DNA of 42,465 nucleotides, from positions 2,754 to 45,218 of the forward strand of contig NZBQ01000011.1 in NCBI GenBank assembly GCA_002688105.1. Reading direction: 5' to 3'. The number at the start of each line of letters is the position of its first letter. Within the stretch, counting starts at the first letter, position 1. The notes under the pieces were generated by a model that saw only the letters and a list, made by a program, of their open reading frames with translations, ran no database searches and was not told the origin of the DNA. Positions 8,959 through 19,266 of this stretch are shown here, piece by piece. A program made the translations under genes and the position numbers. Origin of the DNA: Dehalococcoidales bacterium (GTDB lineage: Bacteria; Chloroflexota; Dehalococcoidia; Dehalococcoidales; GCA-2688105).

Positions 8959-10264
8959 TTGCCAGTCCCTCCAGAATTTTTACTAACCTGTCTATCTCCT
9001 GTTTGGTGTTTACCTCGGTGATGCAGAACAGCATCCCATTGTCTATTAGGTGGCTCACCTCTAAGCCACCGATTATATTTTCGTTAAAAAGCGCTTGGTT
9101 AATCTGGCTGGGTGCCACCGGGCAGCGCACCACAAATTCTTTGAAGAAGGGCTGCTGAAAAGTGAGGGAATATCCCTTGAGTTTACCTATGACATCGGCG
9201 GCATAGTGGGCCTGGTGATAGCATAACTCAGCTACACGGCGGAGTCCGTTTTTCCCCAGGGTCGTTAGATAAACCGTTACCGCTAGTGTCACCAGAGCTT
9301 CATTGGTGCAGATATTGGAGGTAGCCTGTTCCCTCCTGATATGTTGTTCGCGGGTCGATAGAGTCAGGACATAGCCGGTTTGACCATCGACATCCACGGC
9401 CTTACCCACAATTCTACCCGGCATTTGACGCAGGTATTCCTTCCGGCAGGTAAAGATACCTAAACCCGGTCCCCCAAAGCTTATCGGGTTACCCAGTGAC
9501 TGTCCCTCAGCGACAACAATATCAGCTCCGTAATCTCCGGGTGGCTTAAATATTCCCAGAGAAATAGGGTCAACTATGACGATGAGCAGTGTCCCCACCT
9601 CGTGAGCCTTCTGGACATATGACTTTATAGCCTCGAAATAGCCAAAGAAATTGGGCTGTTGGACTATTAGACAAGCATAGTCTGGAGGCAGATTGACTGA
9701 ATCTGGCTCGACCTTATCCAGGGGGATATCGTGTCCCCTGGCATAAGTATCAATTACCTGGTAATACCTCGGGTTTACCGTGGACAGCACGGCGACCTTG
9801 TCTCTTCTTGTGATTCGGCATGCCATTAAGGCTGCCTCGGCTGCCGCTGTACTCCCATCATACATCCCGGCGTTGCTCACTTCCATTCTGGTAAGTTGGC
9901 AGATGAGCGACTGATAATCATAGATGGTTTGCAGCGTCCCTTGGCTGGCCTCAGCCTGATATGGGGTGTAAGCCGTATAGAACTCGCTTCGACCGGTGAT
10001 GTGCCCAATCACGCTGGGGATGAAGTGCCGGTAGAAGCCGGCTCCTAGAAAACAGGAGTAATCATCCAAATTCGCATTGAGGTTTGATAGCTGACGAAGT
10101 TCCTCTTTAAGTTCTAGCTCGGAGAGAGGCGGCGGTAGTTTGAATTGGGCATTGCGGAATTCTTTCGGTACATCCTTGAATAGCTCATCCGATGAGCTGA
10201 CCCCAATCTCTGACAACATAGTGCTGCGGTCAGCATCGGTATTCGGTAAATAGGGTGATGGCAT
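8948..10264 (-). CDS. gcvPA: Glycine dehydrogenase (aminomethyl-transferring) subunit 1
   Basis: 438 aa; CFLGAGFYRHFIPSVIGHITGRSEFYTAYTPYQAEASQGTLQ... typical GcvPA; overlaps gcvPB. Confidence 0.96.
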   Translation of the reverse strand: MPSPYLPNTDADRSTMLSEIGVSSSDELFKDVPKEFRNAQFKLPPPLSELELKEELRQLSNLNANLDDYSCFLGAGFYRHFIPSVIGHITGRSEFYTAYTPYQAEASQGTLQTIYDYQSLICQLTRMEVSNAGMYDGSTAAAEAALMACRITRRDKVAVLSTVNPRYYQVIDTYARGHDIPLDKVEPDSVNLPPDYACLIVQQPNFFGYFEAIKSYVQKAHEVGTLLIVIVDPISLGIFKPPGDYGADIVVAEGQSLGNPISFGGPGLGIFTCRKEYLRQMPGRIVGKAVDVDGQTGYVLTLSTREQHIRREQATSNICTNEALVTLAVTVYLTTLGKNGLRRVAELCYHQAHYAADVIGKLKGYSLTFQQPFFKEFVVRCPVAPSQINQALFNENIIGGLEVSHLIDNGMLFCITEVNTKQEIDRLVKILEGLANGA

Positions 10265-10284
10265 TTATATCGGTTCCCTTCCGC

Positions 10285-10686
10285 TTATTTTGAACCTTCT
10301 TGAGATAATTTAGCTTCAAATTTATTATATTCGTCGCTGTTCATCAATGCTTCAGGTTCTGAAGGCTGGCTCAATTCTAACCTGACCAGCCAGCCGTCTC
10401 CGTAGGGGTCTTCATTTACCAGGTTGGGCTCATCAATGGCAGTTTGGTTGACTTCCAATACCTGTCCGCTGACCGGTGCGAAGAGACCCGAAACTGCTTT
10501 CAGAGATTCTATCTCGCCCATCTTTTGGGACTTTTCCACTTGAGTGCCGGAGGTGGGCAAGTCAAGAAAAACTATATCTCCTAATTGAGATTGGGCATAA
10601 TTGGTAATACCTATCTTCCCCTTATCTCCGGACTCAGGACAAATCCATTCATGTTCCGATGTGTACTTGCATTCCTTTGGGTTCAT
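10285..10686 (-). CDS. gcvH: Glycine cleavage system protein H
   Basis: 133 aa; YTSEHEWI...GDIVFLDLPTSGTQVEKSQKMGEIESLKAVSGLFAPVSGQVLEVN lipoyl-lysine motif. Confidence 0.96.
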   Translation of the reverse strand: MNPKECKYTSEHEWICPESGDKGKIGITNYAQSQLGDIVFLDLPTSGTQVEKSQKMGEIESLKAVSGLFAPVSGQVLEVNQTAIDEPNLVNEDPYGDGWLVRLELSQPSEPEALMNSDEYNKFEAKLSQEGSK

Positions 10687-10769
10687 TTTATGCTCCTCTT
10701 TTATATAATTGCTTATTGACTATACTTCACCTTCCCCAAATAAAAAGAGGTTAACCTACACTAAGCAGG

Positions 10770-10972
10770 TTAACCCCTGTCCTTTTGCCTGAGAGATTGC
10801 CCGCCACTATGTTTGCGGCCTTACTCCTTCGGCGCCCTCATCTGGGGTCTCTCCAGAGGTTTTGCTTGCGGTAGTCCTTTTGCCTGAGAGTTTCAAGCCA
10901 CAGAGCCTGTACTCTATGTCTCTTTCACCTTCGGCTCCCTGTACAGGGTATCTCCTACCGTAAACCGTCTAT
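10770..10972 (-). promoter_or_regulatory. Tandem glycine riboswitch (two aptamers)
   Basis: On the minus strand, two copies of 'CTCTCAGGCAAAAGGAC...' elements plus 'CGCCGAAGGAG' / 'GAGCCGAAGGTGAAAGAG' cores, directly upstream of gcvH. Confidence 0.9.
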
Positions 10973-11245
10973 CTGCGAGCAAACTATATAGCATATTCTC
11001 TGTAGTTGTCAAGTCATCTCTGTTGCAGATTCTGGTCATTTTCAGTTGGCGGGCACTACCTGTGGTGCTGTTGCTATCTGTTATAGGGCTCTGGGGCGCT
11101 GCCGATTACCTTGTCAAGCCCCTGAGTTCAGCTAGCCTAAGCACGGCTGTTACCAGAGTTCTGAGCCGGAGAAAGTCATGATGACATGTCGTCTGGGTGG
11201 ACGGCAGGATTGATGACATTAAGCAACGAAAATTACCGGTGGTGA

Positions 11246-12085
11246 TTAATATTCTTGGGGTAACCGGCTTAATTTGGCTAAACTAAATACCGGACCGTCT
11301 CGGCAGACATACTGGCTGCCTATATTGCATCGACCACACATCCCCAGCCCACATTTCATTCTCATCTCCATGGAGAGGAGTGTTCTCTCCGGCGGAAACC
11401 CAAGCTCCTCGACAACGGGCAGGGTGAACTTTATCATCGCTGGCGGTCCACAGACCAGCGCATAGGCCTCCTCAGAACTGGGGGCGACTTCTTTAGTAAC
11501 GGCAGGGACGAACCCCACTTTACCTGCCCATTCCTCATCTCCGGTATCAACGGTGAGGTGTAGATGAATATCGCTTCTCTTCCCCCACTTCTCGAGGTCG
11601 TCCTTATAAAGCAGTAGCCCGGGTCTCCTGGCACCGTAGATGACGGTAATATCCTTGAAGTTGTCCCGGTTCGTCTCATCCAGCGCCAAGTTGGTAAGTG
11701 CTCTCAGAGTAGAGAAGCCAAAACCCCCGCCAATCATAACCATGTTCTTGCCTTTGAGTTCCTCTATGGGGTAGCCGTTACCCAAGGGTCCCCTTACCCC
11801 CACTGTCCTGCCTGCCTCCATGTTATGCAGAGCCGTGGTCACCACTCCTATTTTGCTAACGGTGAACTCAAGACGTCCTGGCTGTGTAGGGGAAGATGCC
11901 ATACCAAAGGGGGCTTCTCCTTTACCCAGGACAGATAGCTCGACAAACTGACCCGGTATATACTTAAAGTCTGCCTCATCCTCTTGATTAACAAAAGAGA
12001 GGGAGAAGGTCTTAATATCCCAATCGTCGGTTTCCACCGTGACCTTGTCTATTCTCATTGGTAAAGGTAAATACGGATTCTTCAC
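11246..12085 (-). CDS. FloxA-like FAD/NAD(P)-binding oxidoreductase subunit (sulfhydrogenase gamma-like)
   Basis: Likely GTG start at 12085 overlapping the upstream stop; KYIPGQFVELSVLGKGEAPFGMASSP...VRGPLGNGYP...MEMRMKCGLGMCGRCNIG...CRDGPVF (2Fe-2S site). Confidence 0.8.
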   Translation of the reverse strand: MKNPYLPLPMRIDKVTVETDDWDIKTFSLSFVNQEDEADFKYIPGQFVELSVLGKGEAPFGMASSPTQPGRLEFTVSKIGVVTTALHNMEAGRTVGVRGPLGNGYPIEELKGKNMVMIGGGFGFSTLRALTNLALDETNRDNFKDITVIYGARRPGLLLYKDDLEKWGKRSDIHLHLTVDTGDEEWAGKVGFVPAVTKEVAPSSEEAYALVCGPPAMIKFTLPVVEELGFPPERTLLSMEMRMKCGLGMCGRCNIGSQYVCRDGPVFSLAKLSRLPQEY

Positions 12086-13110
12086 TTGACACTCTCTAAC
12101 TGCGCTATGCTGTTCAGTACCTGGCGGATATCTAGGTTGACCGGACATTCGGTGATACAACGACCACAACCCACACAACCAATCTGGTCGCAGGAATCTA
12201 AAAGATAGCTGAATTTGTGCATCATCCTTTGTCTGAATCTCTCCTTACCCGTGGGCCGGGGATTGGCTCCGGACGCCTGTAGAGTAAACAGGGGGAACTG
12301 GCAGGAATCCCAGAGGCGGACTCTCTCTCCGCCTGAACCGATCGTCTCATCAACTATATCAAAGCAGTGACAGGTAGGGCAGAGATAGGTGCAAATCCCA
12401 CAGCCGAGGCACTTCTCAGTCAACTGCTGCCAGACCGGGTCGTCAAAGATGCTGTCCAACTTCTCTTTCAATCCCTCTGTCTTCACCCCCGGACCCATGG
12501 ACGCCTCTGCCGTCTTGATAACTCCGGCAGCCAAATCCAGTTTTTCCTTCCCGGTATCCTCAAACCCTTTCTTATCTAAGAGCTTTGCCCCCTTATCACT
12601 CACTATCTGAACTACATATTCATCACCAATATCTATCAGCAGGAGGTCCGAGCCTTCTGTGGAAAATGGTCCTCCGCCTACTGAGTTGCAAAAGCAGCTA
12701 GCTCTGGGTGTTGTGCAGCCTATGCTCACTAATACTGTGTTAGCTCTCCGGTTTAAGTAGTAAGGGTCCTTGAAATCTCCGCCGAAGACCTTGTCTAAAA
12801 GCGTGAAACTCATGGCATCACAGGGACGGATGCTAAAGATTAGCCGGGGCTTCTCTGGACCTGACGGTACCTCTAATTCACCGGTATCTTTGGTGGAGCT
12901 GTAGCTGAACAATGTTTCCGACTGAGGAAATAGTAGCTGTTTGGGTGGCATTTTGGAGTTCGGGTAATCGAGGAGTGCTTCACTGCTCGAGCTAACCTTC
13001 TCGAAACTGATAAGACCATCCATCTCTACCGGGGCAAACGCCTCGTAGTCCTCGATAAGCTTATCAAGGAAGCTGGCTATATCTGTTTTCTTGATAATCT
13101 TGGCTTTCAT
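12082..13110 (-). CDS. FloxB-like 4Fe-4S subunit (sulfhydrogenase beta-like)
   Basis: 342 aa; KCLGCGICTYLCPTCHCFDIVDE...QIGCVGCGRCITECPVNLDIR; N-terminal HydB-like region. Confidence 0.8.
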   Translation of the reverse strand: MKAKIIKKTDIASFLDKLIEDYEAFAPVEMDGLISFEKVSSSSEALLDYPNSKMPPKQLLFPQSETLFSYSSTKDTGELEVPSGPEKPRLIFSIRPCDAMSFTLLDKVFGGDFKDPYYLNRRANTVLVSIGCTTPRASCFCNSVGGGPFSTEGSDLLLIDIGDEYVVQIVSDKGAKLLDKKGFEDTGKEKLDLAAGVIKTAEASMGPGVKTEGLKEKLDSIFDDPVWQQLTEKCLGCGICTYLCPTCHCFDIVDETIGSGGERVRLWDSCQFPLFTLQASGANPRPTGKERFRQRMMHKFSYLLDSCDQIGCVGCGRCITECPVNLDIRQVLNSIAQLESVK

Positions 13111-13132
13111 ACTTCATATCCTGCATTCCGGC

Positions 13133-14086
13133 TTACGGGTGCAATATAAACTCCTCAGCGTCATCTGGTTTAAATGTAGATAAAGGAGCTACTTCCTCCA
13201 GGTTCAGCCCGGCTTCGTAGTCAAATCGCTCCTTTACATCCTTGGTCAGTTTTCGGTTTAGCTTCCTGATATCAACCCCCATCGGGCAGGCTCGCTCACA
13301 GGCTCCGCATTCAACACAGCGTCCCGCCAGATGGAAGGCACGCATAATGTGAAAGATAGCAGTGTCACTGGCCTCGGTCGTCTTGCCTATCCACTGCGGC
13401 TTGGAGCAGTCCACAAAGCATTCCTGGCAGTAACACAGGGGGCAAGCATTCCGGCAGGCGTAGCAGCGGATACATTTGGCAAACTCTTTGGAGAAATATT
13501 CCTCTCGCTCCTCGGGTGTGAGAGCTTCAAATTCGGCTACATCCAGGTATGGTTCAGTATCCAGCTCCTTTACCGTATCCCCCACTAAGATGTCGTATAT
13601 CACCGGGTTTCGATGAGTGCAGACCTTACAGGAAGGGTGGAGGAACTCATTCCGGTTCAGAACTTTTTCAAAATTTTTTCCCTTAATGATGAGTCTATCA
13701 TCCTTTTCCTCAACCTCCTGAATCTCATTGCCTTCGAGCGCCGACCTGACCATTCCTCTATCAACCATTCCCTGGCAGGGAACGCCGATTATTACTACCT
13801 GGTCTCGGCTAATCTGGTTTTCTTTGATAAGTTCGACCACAGCCCGCGCATCACAGCCTTTAGCTATGATGGCAATTTTATCTGACCTTTTCACCAGATA
13901 TTTAGCTAAATTGTTTTCGCAAAACGAGTCCCAAATCAACCCATTTACCTCCCCATCTTGTCTTACAAAACAGGGAGTGCTGCACATTGGCGTGGTGCCA
14001 CGTGCGAACCCGATGACCAGGTCAACCTTCTTCTGCTGCAGGAGGTCTCGGGCTACTTCTCGTATCTTATTCGTTAATTCTGGCAT
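13133..14086 (-). CDS. FloxC-like subunit (F420 hydrogenase beta-like / 4Fe-4S)
   Basis: 317 aa; CSTPCFV...KGCDARAVVELIKENQI...CIRCYACRNACPLCYCQECF...CVECGACERACPMGVDI. Confidence 0.75.
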   Translation of the reverse strand: MPELTNKIREVARDLLQQKKVDLVIGFARGTTPMCSTPCFVRQDGEVNGLIWDSFCENNLAKYLVKRSDKIAIIAKGCDARAVVELIKENQISRDQVVIIGVPCQGMVDRGMVRSALEGNEIQEVEEKDDRLIIKGKNFEKVLNRNEFLHPSCKVCTHRNPVIYDILVGDTVKELDTEPYLDVAEFEALTPEEREEYFSKEFAKCIRCYACRNACPLCYCQECFVDCSKPQWIGKTTEASDTAIFHIMRAFHLAGRCVECGACERACPMGVDIRKLNRKLTKDVKERFDYEAGLNLEEVAPLSTFKPDDAEEFILHP

Positions 14087-14097
14087 CTTAATTCATC

Positions 14098-14532
14098 TCA
14101 AGTTTTGGATTTGACCAGCTTTTTGGCTGGGCCTAGAGCCTTTACCTTTTCGGTAACCTCGGCTATCACTTTAGCGAACTTTACCCCTTCCGAGGCTGAT
14201 ACCCAACTGAACTGAATACGTCCTTCCTCAAGACCGGTATGCTCCAGAAGACTCTTTAGTAAAACGAACTTTCTCCTGGCGCTGTAGTTGCCGGTTAGGT
14301 AATGACACTCGCCGGGGTGGCATCCACTGATGAGTACCCCATCGACACCGTGCTGCAAGCTGGCTAGAATAAAGAATGGATTTATTCTCCCTGAGCAGGG
14401 AACTCGAATAACCCTGACAGTAGGTGGATACTGTATCCGGCTGGTGCCGGCCAGGTCAGCACCGGCATAGCTGCACCAGTTGCACAGAAAAGCGACTATC
14501 TTTGGTTTCCAGTCCTTAGATTCTACTATCAT
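14098..14532 (-). CDS. MvhD/FloxD-like delta subunit
   Basis: 144 aa; VAFLCNWCSYAGADLAGTSRIQYPPTVRVIRVPCSGRINPFFI...GCHPGECHYLTGNYSARRK, MvhD family. Confidence 0.92.
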   Translation of the reverse strand: MIVESKDWKPKIVAFLCNWCSYAGADLAGTSRIQYPPTVRVIRVPCSGRINPFFILASLQHGVDGVLISGCHPGECHYLTGNYSARRKFVLLKSLLEHTGLEEGRIQFSWVSASEGVKFAKVIAEVTEKVKALGPAKKLVKSKT

Positions 14533-14539
14533 TCACACC

Positions 14540-17500
14540 TTAAAGAGCTTGAATTAAAGTCAAGGTCTGCTGGTCACTGACTCCCCCTATATCCAGAGCA
14601 CTGCTTCGACAGGATGAAGCGCAGACCCCACATCCCTTACACAGGGCTTCATTGACCACTGCCACCTTCTCCTTGGCCTCTACCTCTATAGCGCTAAAAG
14701 GACAAACCTCCTGGCAGACTCCACAACCGGTGCACTTCCACTTATCGGTGACACAGATGGCACCACTGGCTTTCATCGTCTTTTGAGCCAGTATCGTAAT
14801 GGCTCGAGAAGCTGCTGCCTGGGCTTGGGTAATGCTTTCATCAATAAACTTGGGGCTGTGGGCTAGGCCGCACATGAAGATGCCATCGGTAGCAAAGTCC
14901 ACCGGACGAAGCTTCATATGGGCTTCCATGAAGAAGTTATCCTCATTCAAGGGCACTTTGAGAAGCTGGGATAATTCCTTATTATCGGTCGATGGAACGG
15001 AGGCTGTGCTCAGGGATACTATATCGGCATCTACCATAAGGCGCTGACCTAAGGTAGGGTCGGTTACAGTAACCCTCAGGATAGATTGGTCATTTTCCGT
15101 CACTACCTCTACCTCAGGCTTATCGTCTACATCATAACGAATAAACTTTACTTCTTTATCGGCGGCTTCTCGGTAGTAATCCTCCCGAAAGGCGTAAGTC
15201 CTCATATCTCGATAAAGAAGGTAGATTTCCATCTCCGGGTTTATCTCTTTTAGCTTGAGGGCATTCTTTATTGCCAGACTGCAGCATACTCGACTGCAAT
15301 AGGGTCGTTCGCTATCTCTCGAGCCGACGCATTGAATCATCACCAGGCTGTGGCAATCTTTAAACTTCTCGCTGTTCTTGGCTAACTCCTCTTCCAGTTC
15401 CAGTGAGGTTAATACCCTGGGGTCTTGTCCGTAGAGATACTCGGCAGGTTTAAATTCCTCAGCTCCAGTGGCAACAATGGTTACCCCGTGGGCTATCTCT
15501 TTAACTTTCCGTTCGGCTCCCTCCGCTATCTTGGTGGTAAAGTTGCCCACATAACCGGAGAAGTCAACGATGTTGGCTTCGGTATGTACCTCGATTAAAG
15601 GATTTTTATGAACCTTCTGGATAAGTTTCTGAAGGTAGGTTTGGACATCTCGTCCTTCAATAGTATTTTGAATTCTTCTGGCTATCCCACCCAGTTCTTT
15701 ATCTTTCTCAACCAGGTAAACCTTGAATCCTTGATTTGCCATGGTTAAAGCGCTTACCATGCCGGCGATGCCACTCCCAATAACCAGGCCGGCATAGGTT
15801 ATGTCATAGGGTAATTGGTACAGGGGCTTGAGGAGACTGGCCTTAGCCACTGCCATTCTCACCAGGTCTTGTGCCTTTCGGGTGGCTATCTCTCCGTCTC
15901 TCGTATGCACCCAGGAACACTGCTCACGAATATTAGCCATCTCGAATAAGTAAGGATTAATTCCGGCCGACCTGAGAGCATCCTGAAATAGCGGTTCATG
16001 TGTCCTCGGGGTGCAGGCAGAAACCACTACCCGGTTAAGCCCTTTCTCCCTGATGGTCTCGGCCATGTGGGTAACTGAGTCGATGGAACAGCTAAATAAG
16101 TTTTCCTCAGTATGAACAACCCCATCCAGTCTTTTGGCATACTCAACTACCTTTGGTATATCTACTACCCTGGCGATATTAGTGCCACAGTGGCAGATAA
16201 AGACGCCTACTCTCGGCGGTTCTCTGGTGACATTCCGCTCCGATGGGTACTCCTTCTCTTCAATTAATGTTCCTCGCTGGTCCGAAAGAAGTTGTGAGGC
16301 AAGCGATGCTGCCCCGCTGGCCATAGTAACTGAGTCAGGGATATCCATAGGGGCGTGAAATACACCACAAGCATAGATTCCGGAACGGGAGGTCTCAGTA
16401 GGGGAGAAACCAGGACTCTCACAGAATCCGTACTGATTAGTTCCAACGGACAGTTTATTTGCCAGCTGCCGGTGGCCGTCAGTTGAGGTCAGACCTATGG
16501 AGAGTACAACCAGGTCAAATTCTTCATCCTTCACCTCAGTCCCATTAACACGATACCTGAGCACCACATTTTTTGTCTCCGGTGTCTCTTTTAAAATTGA
16601 TACCTTGCTCCATATAAACCGGACTCCGGGGGTATTTTGTGCTCTCTCGTAGTATCGCTCGAATCCCTTACCGTAGGCACGGATGTCATTGTGGAGTATA
16701 ACCGCTTCAAGTTCGGAGTTATGTTCCTTGGACAATATCACCTGTTTTATGGCATACATACAGCACACCGCGGAGCAGTAGGTATTATCGCAGGTGGTGT
16801 CCCGGGAACCAACGCACTGAATCCAGGCTATCTTCTTGGGATGTTTTCTGTCTGAAGGACGCAATAACTCTCCGCGATAAGGTCCGGAAGCACTCAATAT
16901 ACGCTCGAACTCAAGGCTGGTAACTACATTGCTCAACTTGGGGTAACCATATTGGCTCTGTAGCTGTGGCTCGAAGGCTTCATAGCCCGGGGCTAAGATT
17001 ACGCTGCCAACCTCGACTTCCATTTTCCTCTCTTGCTGGTGGAAGTCTATCGCCTTATTTTTACAAACTAGTACGCAAATCTGGCACGCTTTTCTCTTGG
17101 TGAAGAGGCATTGGGCGGGGTCAACTACCGAGGCGGCTGGTACCGCCTGTGGCAGATGAATGTGAATACATTTGAGAGTGGCTAGCTTCTCATTATAGAC
17201 ATCAAGGATATTTACCGGACAATATTCAGCGCAGGTTCCGCAAGCGGTACATTTATCCACATCAACGTATCGAGGTTCCTGGAGTAGGGTTACCCTGAAA
17301 TTCCCTGCCTCACCATCAATACTATCAATTTGAGCACCGGTTATGATGGATATGTTCGGATTGGTAGCACATTCAATAAATTTGGGAGATAAGATGCACA
17401 TGGAGCAGTCATTAGTGGGAAAGGTTTTATCCAGCTGAGACATCTTGCCGCCAATGGCTGGTCCCTTGTCCACCAGATAGACCTTGAAGCCAGAATTGGC

Positions 17501-17611
17501 CAGGTCTAGCGAAGCCTGTATGCCACTGACCCCCGCCCCGACGACCATTACTGCTCCCACCTTACCTTCGGCAGGAATTGGAGTCAGATTTTCATTATCG
17601 CTATTGGTCAT
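14540..17611 (-). CDS. Double-length HdrA-like heterodisulfide reductase subunit A (two FAD domains)
   Basis: 1023 aa; N-terminal GAGVSGIQASLDLANSGFKVYLVDKGPAIGGKMSQLDKTFPTNDCSMCILSPK; second FAD fold GSGIAGMVSALTMANQGFKVYLVEKDKELGG; C-terminal CTGCGVCQEVCP and CKGCGVCASSCRS. Confidence 0.92.
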   Translation of the reverse strand: MTNSDNENLTPIPAEGKVGAVMVVGAGVSGIQASLDLANSGFKVYLVDKGPAIGGKMSQLDKTFPTNDCSMCILSPKFIECATNPNISIITGAQIDSIDGEAGNFRVTLLQEPRYVDVDKCTACGTCAEYCPVNILDVYNEKLATLKCIHIHLPQAVPAASVVDPAQCLFTKRKACQICVLVCKNKAIDFHQQERKMEVEVGSVILAPGYEAFEPQLQSQYGYPKLSNVVTSLEFERILSASGPYRGELLRPSDRKHPKKIAWIQCVGSRDTTCDNTYCSAVCCMYAIKQVILSKEHNSELEAVILHNDIRAYGKGFERYYERAQNTPGVRFIWSKVSILKETPETKNVVLRYRVNGTEVKDEEFDLVVLSIGLTSTDGHRQLANKLSVGTNQYGFCESPGFSPTETSRSGIYACGVFHAPMDIPDSVTMASGAASLASQLLSDQRGTLIEEKEYPSERNVTREPPRVGVFICHCGTNIARVVDIPKVVEYAKRLDGVVHTEENLFSCSIDSVTHMAETIREKGLNRVVVSACTPRTHEPLFQDALRSAGINPYLFEMANIREQCSWVHTRDGEIATRKAQDLVRMAVAKASLLKPLYQLPYDITYAGLVIGSGIAGMVSALTMANQGFKVYLVEKDKELGGIARRIQNTIEGRDVQTYLQKLIQKVHKNPLIEVHTEANIVDFSGYVGNFTTKIAEGAERKVKEIAHGVTIVATGAEEFKPAEYLYGQDPRVLTSLELEEELAKNSEKFKDCHSLVMIQCVGSRDSERPYCSRVCCSLAIKNALKLKEINPEMEIYLLYRDMRTYAFREDYYREAADKEVKFIRYDVDDKPEVEVVTENDQSILRVTVTDPTLGQRLMVDADIVSLSTASVPSTDNKELSQLLKVPLNEDNFFMEAHMKLRPVDFATDGIFMCGLAHSPKFIDESITQAQAAASRAITILAQKTMKASGAICVTDKWKCTGCGVCQEVCPFSAIEVEAKEKVAVVNEALCKGCGVCASSCRSSALDIGGVSDQQTLTLIQAL

Positions 17612-17677
17612 AATCTTCTTTGCTACTCGGTTTGACTTTCAACGGGTAACAATTCCGTAAACAATGTAATATGTCGG

Positions 17678-18820
17678 CTAAATTACCTCTTGAACTATTT
17701 CCGAAATATCTTTAATCTCGAGGGTATCACCCTTATTCACTGTCAACACACTGTCCTTAAAGTTGAGAATGCAGTAGGGACAGGCGGTAGCCAGCATCTC
17801 GGCTCCCATCTCGATCGCTTGTTCTACTAGGATATCGGAGAACCGCTCACCCTTCTTGGTTTCCATAAAGATTCTACTCCCACCACCGCCACAACAAAGG
17901 CTGTTTTCCCGTGAGTCAACCTCGTCCATTAACTCCAAGCCGGGGATATTTTTTAACACTTTTCGGGGTTCATCATATACGTCCTGGTGGCGCCCGAGGT
18001 AGCAGGGGTCATGGTAAATAACCTTTTTATTGAGCTTGTTTTTAAACTTGAGTTTACCTTTGTCAACGAGTTTAGCCAGATATTGAGTAAAGTGGGTTAC
18101 ATTAAAGTTGCCCTCAAGCTGGGGGTATTCATCCTTGAACGTGGTATAGCAGTGGGGAGAGCTGACCACTATATCCTTTACTCCGCTTTCATTGAAAGTC
18201 TCGATATTACTTTTCGCCAAATGCTCAAATACGCTGTCGTTGCCTGCCTTGCGGACACTCTCACCACAGCAGCTCTCTTTAGAACCTAGAATGCCAAAGT
18301 CTGCTTTCGTTTTTTGCAGTATGCTGGCGGTAGCTCGGGCTATGCTGCCGAGCTCAGGGTCATATGCCGGGACACATCCCGGGAAATACAATAACTTATT
18401 ATCCTTGGTGAAGGTCTTAACCTCGAGGTCACGTACCCAATTAGCGCGCTTCTCTCGTTCCTCTCCCCATGGATTGCCAACGCTGCCCAGGCTGGCCATG
18501 GTGACACGGAGGCTTTCGGGAGCCATGCGATATTCAATCATTATGGTACGTGCGGCTCGTATGATATCGGTTATGCCGACGCCGCGGGGACAGCGACTGA
18601 CACACATATTGCACGTAGTACATAGCCACCATTCTTCCTCCTCCAACTCAAGCAAGCCAAATTGTGCCTGGCGTATCATCTTGTGGGGTAGGAAAGTTCT
18701 GACTAGATTCCAGGGGCAGCTGGCAGTGCAAAGTCCGCACTGAAAGCACAGCTTTAGTTCTTCACCGCCGGCTTCCTTTATAGCATCGGCGGCTTCTTTA
18801 AATGGCGCTACGGTTTCCAC
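17678..18820 (-). CDS. HdrD/BamD-like protein (fused HdrC-type ferredoxin and HdrB-type CCG domains)
   Basis: 380 aa; CFQCGLCTASCPWN, CTTCNMCVSRCPRG; CCG-type motifs GSKESCCGESV and NSLCCGGGGSRIF. Confidence 0.88.
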   Translation of the reverse strand: METVAPFKEAADAIKEAGGEELKLCFQCGLCTASCPWNLVRTFLPHKMIRQAQFGLLELEEEEWWLCTTCNMCVSRCPRGVGITDIIRAARTIMIEYRMAPESLRVTMASLGSVGNPWGEEREKRANWVRDLEVKTFTKDNKLLYFPGCVPAYDPELGSIARATASILQKTKADFGILGSKESCCGESVRKAGNDSVFEHLAKSNIETFNESGVKDIVVSSPHCYTTFKDEYPQLEGNFNVTHFTQYLAKLVDKGKLKFKNKLNKKVIYHDPCYLGRHQDVYDEPRKVLKNIPGLELMDEVDSRENSLCCGGGGSRIFMETKKGERFSDILVEQAIEMGAEMLATACPYCILNFKDSVLTVNKGDTLEIKDISEIVQEVI

Positions 18821-19209
18821 GATATGCCTTCCTCTTCATCTACCAATGTTAAAGCGGCACTAGGACACACTTTTACACATTGAGGGTCTGGTGGCTCTCC
18901 ACAAAAATCACACTTTAACGGGGTATCAAGACCAGGTTCTTTGAAAATAGGTCTAGCCGGGCAGGAGGCACGACAAAAAATGCAGGCATCGTATTCGTGA
19001 CCGTCAATTATGGCGGTATGTTTTGAATTACACATCGCTTCGGTATACGGCCCAGCTATCATTGGCAAAATAAGGTCTCCTTCTCGAAAAACCCTTATTC
19101 GGGAAATTTGGGGGTTGACCTTACTTTCAGAGTGCTGGAGAGAGCAGGCTATCTCACACAAACGACAACCCACACACTTAGCAGCCTCTATTTTTATCCT
19201 TTTCATCAT
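18808..19209 (-). CDS. Multi-4Fe-4S ferredoxin subunit (AorB/BamC-like)
   Basis: 133 aa; CVGCRLCEIACSLQHSESKVNPQISRIRV...CIFCRASCPARPIF...CDFCGEPPDPQCVKVCPSAAL. Confidence 0.85.
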   Translation of the reverse strand: MMKRIKIEAAKCVGCRLCEIACSLQHSESKVNPQISRIRVFREGDLILPMIAGPYTEAMCNSKHTAIIDGHEYDACIFCRASCPARPIFKEPGLDTPLKCDFCGEPPDPQCVKVCPSAALTLVDEEEGISWKP

Positions 19210-19266
19210 TACCTCACTGAATGAAGTCTAATCTTCTTCATCCCCAGCAAGCTTTCTGTTCCCGTC

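Noticed and set aside
14098-14532. Selenocysteine in the MvhD/FloxD-like subunit, as in some VhuD/BamF proteins
   Set aside because: The positions are Cys (FLCNWCSYAGADLAG) and no in-frame TGA is present.
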